Positions 19,401 to 25,900 of a DNA stretch of 64,000 nucleotides are shown piece after piece. Position 1 is the first letter of the stretch; each line of letters begins with the position of its first letter. The notes under the pieces were generated by a model that saw nothing but the letters and a program-made list of their open reading frames with translations, made no database searches and was not told where the DNA came from. Origin of the DNA: Paludisphaera soli (GTDB lineage Bacteria; Planctomycetota; Planctomycetia; Isosphaerales; Isosphaeraceae); assembly GCF_011064595.1 (NCBI RefSeq), contig NZ_JAALJI010000034.1, forward strand, positions 1 to 64,000. Direction: 5' to 3'. The translations under genes and the position numbers were made by a program.

Positions 19401-19807
19401 GCGGCGACGCCCTCGGCGGCGGCATCGGGGTCGCCGGCGGCAGGCTGACGTTCAAGGGGGGCTCGGTCGTGTCGAACACGGCCCGGGGGGGCAATGGCGG
19501 GAGCGCGGCCTTCAAGGGCGTCGGCGGCGCGGGGGGCAACGGCTACGGCGGCGGCGTGCACGTCTCCGGGGTCGCCGCGGTCGACCTGATCGACGCGGCC
19601 ATCGGCGCGTTCTTCGCCGGCAACCAGGCGATCGGCGGCTCGGCCGGCTCCGGGGGCTTGCTGGGCGTGAACGGCGCCGGCGGCAAGGGCGTCGGCGGGG
19701 GCCTGTTCCTGACCGTCGCAGGGTCGACGAAGAAGAACACGACGGTCGCCTTCAACGCGGCGTCCACGAGCGACAACGACATCCACGGTCCCATCACCAA
19801 CCTGTGA
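10439..19807 (+). CDS. Giant Gly/Ala-rich repeat surface protein, 3,122 aa, LEPR-XLL-type N-terminus
   Basis: The start ATG has AAGGAG 8 nt upstream. Residues 1-36 are basic and Gly-rich, then LLDLEDRTLMA matches the LEPR-XLL-type N-terminal motif of giant planctomycete proteins. VTSVADAGPGSLRGQI and the next 120 residues look like the start of a right-handed beta-helix (CSLREA-like). From about residue 150 to 3,050 the protein is built of dozens of modules in which NGGxGGAGGxGG runs alternate with short beta-type segments. Early modules carry GGGIYxASG-like pieces; later ones carry GGAIxNxGxxFxVxxFSTL and DDSAIGGAGGAGG. The composition resembles mycobacterial PE-PGRS and polyglycine-II adhesins. 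No transmembrane or PEP-CTERM tail is seen; it ends in a small non-Gly segment (VAFNAASTSDNDIHG). A surface adhesin or matrix protein is inferred. Confidence 0.85.
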   Translation: MSLSVSRRRQGGSSQARRGGSRGDRARAAGGFRPILLDLEDRTLMATLIVTSVADAGPGSLRGQIAAAAAGDVIRFDNALVGRTITLTTGELVISRDVSIIGPGSNRLTISAALNSRVILVAPAQPAPGIAATALIDVTIAGLTITQGRATSSSPNGSRGGGVYASSADLSLTDVILVGNEAKGSPGSIGAAGANGVDGTDSTQGNGTNGTSGGSGGAGGSGGQAFGGGIFLTGGDLTLTDSTLASNASYGGPGGSGGAGGNGGAGGDGTLSLTTAGAGGNGGDAGNGANAGSGGSGGSGYGGGVYFAGGSLTATRTLVTSNLAVGGPGGHGGLGGAGGAGGVGSLSANIADRSGSSQGGNGGDAGRGGNGGSGGAGGSGLGGGIYVASGNLSAAASIISADQARGGAGGRGGNAGAGGAGGSGTRFEVAFSFVVNTLADPINGAGGHGGNGGAGGSGGAGGAALGGGIFSAGGNVVIAGSQMTADQAVAGAGGAAGSGGNAGAGGGGFDFSLTVNVTVNVDISVGADAEQVCDLLVAANGVQEVRNRETGEICTDCISDFDFSVQSADRSGKGGNGGSGGAGGAGGVGGRAEGGAVYVSNNETSANVVAINGTTIATAQAVAGAGGTAGNAGSGAGGGFGAQILDTITVTVDVNVDITVVVEFCLFVPVGTSVETKVTTNTTITDNPIINGVGGIGGAAGTGGRGGDGGDARGGAVFASGRGVGFVNSQISGSQAVGGSGGGGGAGGSAANDGLTILAFKTLAVGNGGAGGVGGVGGDASGGGLYVVSAPLVVSNSTIGTSSALAASGGSGGAGGAGNFAVNSSTTAADGASGGAGGRAAGGGIYYSGPQLAIGGSTLSNDAAAGGAGGAGGQGGSGGVVLLFDGTTQIARNGDGGLGGAGGAGLGGGLFNDAAAATVSASTFQANAATGGAGGAGGGGGGFGLLINSSPEPAAINPGVQAGVGGNGGVGGLGAGGGIYNVANSRLPATLVLSLPVSMTGNAATGGAGGAGGAGGALNIKVNAGAANGSDGGLGGAGGSGLGGGLYNPTSLVTFSTAVAPAATAAATPAIFTLTGNRATGGAGGAGGSASFLGGVVVGASANVLGATGGRGGSGGAGQGGGIWNAPGNFALPASSVVTTNAATGGAGGAGGGGGTLSSISTNPTNQAAGIVVSGGSGGLGGLGGAGQGGALYNTGANLQILALSGATGNTATGGAGGAGGLGSLIGSLLGTPFVVAIGGAGGAGNRGGDGSGGFVFNTGSGMLVQLSELSGNSATGGAGGSGGAGSLVASLISIPFSSGIGGAGGAGGAGGHGSGGAVFNSGTGLRIVQSTLANDAATGGAGGAGGLGGTGAIINMGDIPNGFTLGSANAGAGGAGGRGGDGRGGALYNTASGLAITNGLFTGDRAAGGAGGGGGLGGFGGSIAILAQSGNASGGNANGGRGGAGGAGGDGLGGAIYNTSSAAVILNSPLNANSVIGGAGGSGGLGGFGGSIGVTAYRGNAAGGSALGGDGGDGGAGGDGLGGALYNTGANLIYNIAPPAEGIPSPIGQATPGAKFDPGNLNFLIGNAATGGAGGAGGAGGAGGTVAVQSFVGTISRGSSDGGDGGGGGAGGDGLGGAIHNTGSTFTVSAFTPLGGAPAAGPGALGSSILLNLLNANTATGGAGGAGGGGGNDGSLSFIGTEANGPVGGDGGDGGWGGAGAGGAIYNSASSFAVLGFSSLRTTATIDLGPPILLAQSLASGLSFSVQYNALDDNTARGGAGGAGGAGGGNGGLSTSGGNANGSNRRGGSGGDGGGGGYAAGGAVENFGSNFTVAAFSTLAGSRGPNNSALATRAVAATPSPLTFLTVGVRSLSGNKAIGGAGGAGGAGGGNGGLTASLGNADGGVGGDGGWGGDGGDAYGGAVANSGANFLSTIFSATPWSGGGGASVPAVSSPLVRLFSLTVNVTDLSDNSAQGGAGGVGRAGGGNGGVAVIGQARGGRGGDGGGGGWGGDAYGGAVDNDGVNFRSLVFSAVDGRFDSQSSIQKLFVDFATLNVRNLSGDSAVGGAGGAGGAGGGDGGVYLQNPGTPNPGPPISLDVPGGFGGHGGAGGSGGDAYGGAIDNSADGFLIAVFSTVMNSSNGSSTAATVGPEVFMSGLTVNLTTLSDDSAIGGAGGNGGLGGGNGGVTLTTLHANGGVGGDGGAGGDGGDAAGGAVNNSGDGFIVAKFSTLAVAAYTTPRINISIGTANIVIRELSGDKAVGGAGGVGGGGGANGGVGDADGGIGGDGGAGGDGGDALGGAIRNGGLSREDGEGTGDFPGGDGFTIADFSSITMVKSGGVVVAGRVAATPYSPLFNVSVANLTIADANLVNDQAIGGAGGAGGLGGGNGGQNLGVGNSNGGVGGAGGAGGDGGDASGGAIDNTGDGFVIAKFSTLSNAYPTEYVGVANVVPVSIYQRVNMSITLGLLTDDSAIGGAGGAGGLGGGNGGVTAGKNVNGGTGGDGGAAGDGGSARGGAIRNHPVVDQTPLRIVVGDVVTAVASGNPINSFYTTVFNIAARFDALSRDSAIGGAGGKGGQGGGNGGQTASGNANGGMGGNGGAGGDGGSATGGALDNTAANFVIPAFYKLVGNRANGGAGGAGGDHGGKGGFTFFTGYNDPGVGGNGGDGGDGGSATGGAIFNQGAGFSVGAQAAFTNDQANGGAGGAGGAGGAYCGDSRIRGDGGDGGNGGAAGGGAIANQGDGFTLAAPSSFSSDRAVGGAGGNGGNGGPSPQGGTNGGDGGDGGDASGGAILNVALNFKATTASFLFDDAIGGNAGNGGRGFGAGVGGDGGDGGDALGGSVASLGSITLAEGSMSLGNANAGNGGSGWTGGAGGSAIGGGILAAGGLRQGGGLSLSKFTVTFTAARGGAGGAGTIKAGGAGGAAAGGGVAILSGVATIDASSLGNNQALGGSGGSGGAGMAGGAGGSATGGGLASAGTTTVTGTTVSGNVAQGGNGGGAATGGTGGAGGDALGGGIGVAGGRLTFKGGSVVSNTARGGNGGSAAFKGVGGAGGNGYGGGVHVSGVAAVDLIDAAIGAFFAGNQAIGGSAGSGGLLGVNGAGGKGVGGGLFLTVAGSTKKNTTVAFNAASTSDNDIHGPITNL
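11080..19720 (+). repeat. Coding tandem-repeat region of the giant protein
   Basis: The DNA is a long series of GGCGGGGCCGGCGGCGCGGGG-like blocks encoding GGAGGAGG, interspersed with unique stretches of 60-200 bp. The blocks are imperfect but similar enough to allow recombination and misassembly. Copy number in the chromosome should be treated with caution. Confidence 0.75.
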
Positions 19808-19953
19808 GGTTTCGATCCTTTGATGAACCGTGAGACGTTGCGAAGGAAAGCGGTCGCGCCGACCCGAGTCGTCTCGTCCCCCCGCGGCCGCGCGTGTCGG
19901 CCGGCCCGGGGGGATCGAGAGGTCGGGGTGCTCATCGAAAGGCGGCGAGGACA

Positions 19954-22900
19954 GTGAAGAACACGCCGGACTTCGATTGGATGGTGCTGACTCCCGGAGG
20001 ATCCCCGGACCCGTCGCTGGCGATCGCCGGCGGCCGGGCCGGGGCCGTCGGGGTCCTGAACCTCGAATTCATCGACGAAGCGGGGCCTGCCCTGTCGGCC
20101 CTGGATCGCCTGGCGACGCTCGGGCGAGGCCGGCTCGGCGTCCTGCTGGACGCGGGATCGGCCGAATTGCTGCGGGCGATCTTGGCGCGGCGGCCGGCCG
20201 GGCTGGAGTCCATCCTGCTAGCCGGCGGCGGCACCGACCCGGACGGGCTCAAGCCGCTCGTGGGGCCGATCCACGAGGCCGGACTGCGGGCGATCCTGGT
20301 GGCGACCTCGCTGGAGGAGGCCCTGGCGGGGCAGGAGGCCGGCGCGGACGCCGTGGTCGCCAAGGGGAATGAGGCCGGCGGCTGGGTGGGGGATGAAACG
20401 ACCTTCGTCCTGCTCCAGCGGCTGATCCCCCGCCTGGGAGTTCCGGTCTGGGCGTGGGGCGGCGTCGGCCCGTGCACGGCGGCCGCCTGCCGGGTCGCCG
20501 GGGCCGCGGGCGCCGTGCTGGACGGCCAGCTGCTCTTGACGCGGGAGTCGCCCGCGTCCGACCGCCTGCGGGAGCGCCTCGCGAGCATGGACGGCAGCGA
20601 GACGGCCTGCGTCGGGGGCGCGTTCGGGGCGGGGTTCCGGGCCTACTCCCGGCCCGACCTGCCGAGTCCGGCCGAGCTGCGGCGGCTGGAGGCCACGGCC
20701 CTGGTCGCGGAGCGACCGGCGACGGCGGTACGCCACGCCTGGCGAGCCGCGATCCGACGCCGGGTCGACTGGCGGACGCCCGAGACGTCGCTCCTCGCCC
20801 TGGGCCAGGACGCGGCCTTCGCCGCCGGCCTGGCGCAGCGGTTCGGCACGGTCGGCGGCGTGCTGACCGGGCTCGATGCGGCCGTCCGCGAGGCGTTCGC
20901 GGACGGCGGCGGATGCGGGGCCTTCGCCGAGGGATCGCCCTGGGCGCGGGCGCACGGGACGCGGTTCCCGATCGCCCAGGGGCCGATGACTCGGGTCAGC
21001 GACCGGGCCGAGTTCGCCGCCGCGGTCGCGGAGGCCGGCGCCCTGCCGTTCCTGGCCCTGGCCCTGATGCGCGGCCCGGAGGCGCGGACGCTTCTGGAGG
21101 AGACGCGGAGCCGCCTGGGCGGCCGCCCCTGGGGGGTCGGGGTCCTCGGCTTCGTCCCGCCGGAGTTGAGGGCGGAGCAGCTCGAGGTCGTCCGCGCCAA
21201 CAAGCCCCCCTTCGTCCTGATCGCCGGAGGCCGGCCAGATCAATCGAAGGCCCTGGAGGAAGACGGGATCCCGAGCTACCTGCACGTCCCGTCGCCGGGC
21301 CTGCTGCGCATCTTCCTCAAGCAGGGCGCGCGGCGGTTCGTCTTCGAGGGGAGGGAGTGCGGCGGCCACGTCGGGCCGAGGACGAGCTTCGTGCTGTGGG
21401 AGAGCCTGATCGAGGTGCTCGCCGAGCACCTGACGCGCGGGGTCGACGCCTCGGCGTATCACGTCCTGTTCGCCGGCGGCGTGCACGACGGGCTCTCGTC
21501 CGCGATGGTCGGCGCGCTGGCTTCGCCGCTGATCCGCCGCGGGGTGCGCGTCGGGGTCCTTCTGGGGACGGCTTACCTGTTCACCCGCGAGGCGGTGCAG
21601 ACGGGCGCGATCACGGCCGGCTTCCAGCAAGCGGCCCTGGCCTGCGACCGCACGGTCCTGCTGGAGAGCGGCCCGGGGCACGCGACGCGTTGCGCGTCGT
21701 CGCCGTTCGTCGCGGACTTCGAGGGGGAGAAGCGGCGGCTGATCCGCCGGGGCCTCCCGGCGGAGGAGCTGCGGCGGGGCCTGGAGGAGCTGAACATCGG
21801 CCGCCTCCGGGTCGCGTCGAAGGGGCTCGACCACAACCCCCGATTCGGCGAGGACCCCGCGGCGCCCAAGCTCGTCGAGCTGGGGGACGAGGAGCAGTGG
21901 GCGCGAGGGCTGTACATGATCGGGCAGGTCGCCGGCCTGCGCGACGGCGTCTGCACGCTGGCCGAGCTTCACGCCGACGTGGCGGCCGGGCGCGGCCGAT
22001 CTCCGGCGGCGTCGCCCCGGCCGGCCGAGGCCGCCGCGGCGAAGTCGCCCCCCCCCGCCGCGATCGCGATCGTCGGGATGGCCTGCATCCTGCCCGGCGC
22101 GCCCGACCTGAGGACGTTCTGGTCCAATATCCTCAACAAGGTCGACGCGATCACGGAAGTCCCCGCCGACCGCTGGGACTGGCGGCGGTACTTCGACCCC
22201 TCGCGGTCGGCGAGGGACAAGATCTACTCGCGCTGGGGGGGGTTCATCGGCGACGTGGCGTTCGACCCGGCGGACTTCGGGATGCCCCCCAGCTCGCTCC
22301 GCTCGATCGAGCCGTTCCAGCTCCTGGCGCTGGCCGTGGTGCGGTCGGCCCTGGATGACGCGGGCTACCTGGACCGGCCGTTCCCCCGCGAGCGGACGTC
22401 GGTGATCCTCGGGGCGGGGGGGGGAGGGTCCGACCTGACGGCCGGTTACATGGTGCGCTCGTGCCTGCCGTCGCTGTTCAACGGCGAGGCGGCGGCCGTC
22501 ACCGAGCGGCTGGGCGGCCTGCTGCCGGAATGGACCGAGGACTCGTTCCCCGGGATCCTGATGAACGTGGCGGCGGGGCGGGTGGCCAACCGGTTCGACC
22601 TGGGTGGGGTCAACTACACGGTGGACGCCGCCTGCGCGTCGTCGCTGGCCGCGGTGAACCTGGCGGTGCGCGACCTGGAGGCGGGGACGAGCGACGTGGC
22701 GATCGTGGGGGGCGTGGACGCGATCCAGAACCCGTTCGCCTTCCTCTGCTTCAGCAAGACCCAGGCGCTGTCGCCCAACGGCCGCTGCCGCACTTTCGAC
22801 GAGGAGGGGGACGGGATCGCCATCAGCGAGGGCTTCGCCGCCGTGATCCTCAAGCGGCTGGACGACGCCGAGCGCGACGGCGACCGGGTCTACGCGGTGA

Positions 22901-25900
22901 TCCGGGGCGTCGGCGGCGCGAGCGACGGCCGCGACCGCGGGCTGACGGCCCCCCGGCCCGAAGGGCAGGTCCGGGCCCTGCGGCGGGCTTATGCACAGGC
23001 CGGGTTCTCGCCCGCGACCGTGGGGCTGATCGAGGCCCACGGCACCGGGACGGTGGCCGGGGACCAGGCCGAGATCAAGGCCCTCACCATGTTCTTCGGC
23101 GAGGCTGGCGCGGCGAGGCAAGGGTGCGCGGTCGGCTCGATCAAGTCGATGATCGGGCACACGAAGGCCACCGCCGGGGTGGCCGGGCTGATCAAGGCCG
23201 CGCTCGCGCTGAACCATCGGGTGCTCCCGCCGACCCTGGGCGTCAGCCGGCCCAACCCCAAGGCGAACTTCCCGGAAAGCCCGTTCTACGTGAACACCGA
23301 GCCCCGGCCCTGGATCCACGCCGAGGGCCTTGAGCCGCGACGGGCCGGCGTGAGTGCGTTCGGCTTCGGGGGCACGAACTTCCACGTCGCCCTGGAGGAG
23401 TACACGGCCGATTTCGTCGCCGACCGCGCCGCGTCGCGGGACCCCTGGCCGGCCGAACTCTTCCTCTGGCGCGGCCGATCGCGGGGGGCGATCCTCGAGG
23501 CGATCGGACGCGTCGCCGGCCCGCTGAAGTCCGGCGCCCGGCCCGACCCGGGCCACCTGGCCCGCTCGCTGGCCCGGGCGGCGGAGGCGGAGGCGCCGGG
23601 GGGGCCGTCGCTGGCGATCGTCGCCTCCTCGCTCGACGACCTCGCCGCGAAGCTCGACGCGGCGCGGGACCTGCTCGGCTCCGATGTCGAGCGTCGCCAC
23701 GACCCCGGCGGCGTCCACTTCGCGGAGCGTCCGCTCGCGGGCGACGGCCGGATCGCCTTCCTCTTCCCCGGCCAGGGCTCGCAGTACGTCAACATGACGC
23801 GGGACATGGCCCTGGCGTTCGACGAGGTGCGCGAGGGCTTCGAACGCGCCGACCGCGTCCTGGCCGACGAACTGGGAGGCCCGCTCAGCCGCTGGATCTT
23901 CCCCCCGCCGGTCTTCGACGCGGAGGACGAGAAGAACCTCCAAATTGCCCTGACGGAGACGCGGATCGCGCAGCCGGCGCTGGCGGCGACCGACCTGGCG
24001 GTCCTCCGTCTGCTCCGGGGGCTGGGGATCGCGCCCGACATGACGGCGGGCCACAGCTTCGGCGAGTTCGTCGCCCTGTGCGCCGCGGGATCCCTCGGCG
24101 AGCAGGAGCTGCTGGAAATCGCGGCGGCCCGCGGCCGCTTCATCGGGGAATGCACCACCGATGAGAGCGGGGCGATGGCGGCGATCGTCGCCGCGCCGGA
24201 CGAGCTGGGGCCGCTCCTACTGGCCGACGCCGGCCTGACGCTCGCCAACCTCAACGCCCCCCGGCAGACGGTCGTGGCCGGGACGCGGGCGGCCGTGGAC
24301 AAGGCGATGGCGTGGTGCCGGGACAGGGGCCTGCAGGCTCGGCGTCTCCCCGTCGCCTGCGGCTTCCATTCCCCGCTCGTCGCGCCGGCGCAACGGAAGC
24401 TCTCCGAGCGGATCCGCCGGCTGACGATCGCCGCGCCCCGCATCCCGGTCTACTCGAACACCACGGCGGCCCCGTATCCCGAGGCCCCCGCCGCCATCGC
24501 CGACCTGCTGGCCGACCATCTGGTCCGCCCGGTGGAATTCGTGCGGCAGGTCGAGGCGATGTACGAGGCCGGCGCCCGCCTCTTCGTGGAAGTGGGGCCG
24601 CGACAGGTCCTGAGCGGGCTCGTCGACCAGATCCTCGGCGACCGCCCCCACGCCTGCGCCTCGTTCGATCGGCCCGGATGGGACGGCCTCGCGGCCCTGC
24701 TCCATGGCCTCGCGACCCTGGCGGCGGAGGGCGTTCCGCCGCGAGCCGAGGCGCTCTTCCGGGGGCGTTCGTTCCGCCCGGGGGATCCTCTGATGCGGGC
24801 CGAGGGGGCCGGGCCCGAGCCGCTCTCGCCGACGGCCTGGCTGGTCAACGGCGGCTCGGCCCGCCCCGCACGCCCCAAGGCGGACGAGGTCCGGACCACG
24901 GCCTCGCCGCCCGCCGGGACGTCGGTCGTCCCAAGGGCTCCTCTCTCCCCGTCGCCGGCCGGGGGGGATGGTCGTCGTCCTCGCGAGGCGCCCCCGGAGG
25001 CCCCGCCTCCGAGGGCGCCCCAGCAACCAGGGAAACCGCCTCGGCACGACCTGCCGAACGGCGATGGGGTCACCCGGGACGAATCGGGCGCCCGCGCCCG
25101 ATTCGCGATTCATCGAGGTTCCGCGAACGAGGGAGGGTCCATGTCTCGATCATCCGTCCACAGCCCCCGTTTCAACGGGGAGGTGCCGCCGTCCCACTCG
25201 GAGCCGGCCCGTCCTCGGGATTACCCGGAATCCGCGCCGCCGTCCGCCCCGAACGGGCACGGTTCGGCCGACCTCGCGCGTCAATTTCAGCAGGTCATGA
25301 TGCGTTTCCTCCAGACCCAGGAGACCGTGATGCATGACCTGCTCGTGTACCTCGGCTCCCAGCCGACGCTCGCGTCGGACCCTCATCGGGCCGAATCGAA
25401 CGGCGACTCCGCCGCGGCCCTCGACGGCGCGGCCCACGCCTCGTCGTGGGCCCCGACCGCCGCCCCGGGCCTCCTTGACGGCCTCGCGCCGCCCGCTCCG
25501 GCCTGGCTGGCGAGCCCGACCGAGGCCGCCGCCCCGAAGGCCGCCGTCGCTCCGGCTCCCGTGCCGGACGCGACGCATGGCGGCCGGAACGGGTCGACGC
25601 TCGACGCCGGCGCGCACGCCCCGGCGTCCGATCCAACCGCGACCGAACGGCCTGCCGCCGACGCGGCCGATCGCCGGGCCATCACGGCCCGTCTGCTGAG
25701 CATCGTCGGCGAGCGCACCGGCTATCCCGAGGAGATGCTCAATCTCGACGCCGACCTGGAGGCCGACCTGGGGATCGATTCGATCAAGCGGGTCGAGATC
25801 GCCGGGACCCTGATCGGCTCGCTGGCGATGCCCCCGGGCCGCACGCCCGACATCGAGAACCTGACCTCGAGCCGCACACTCCGCCAGGTCGTCGACCATC

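Noticed and set aside
11000-19700. CRISPR-like array suggested by the regular GC-rich repeats
   Set aside because: The repeats lie inside one continuous open frame, vary in length and sequence, and encode Gly-rich modules; there are no spacers or cas genes.
10478-19786. A 3,102-codon open frame on the minus strand, fully antisense to the giant Gly-rich gene
   Set aside because: It arises because GGC/GGG/GCC codons read in antisense give GCC/CCC/GGC with almost no stops. Its product is Ala/Arg/Pro/Val-rich without fold or repeats that make sense, and it lacks a ribosome site.
20218-24054. Long antisense frames within the synthase genes (also 25150-28083 and 28037-33712)
   Set aside because: All sit opposite genes with clear catalytic motifs and are products of high GC at the third codon position; none resembles a protein family.
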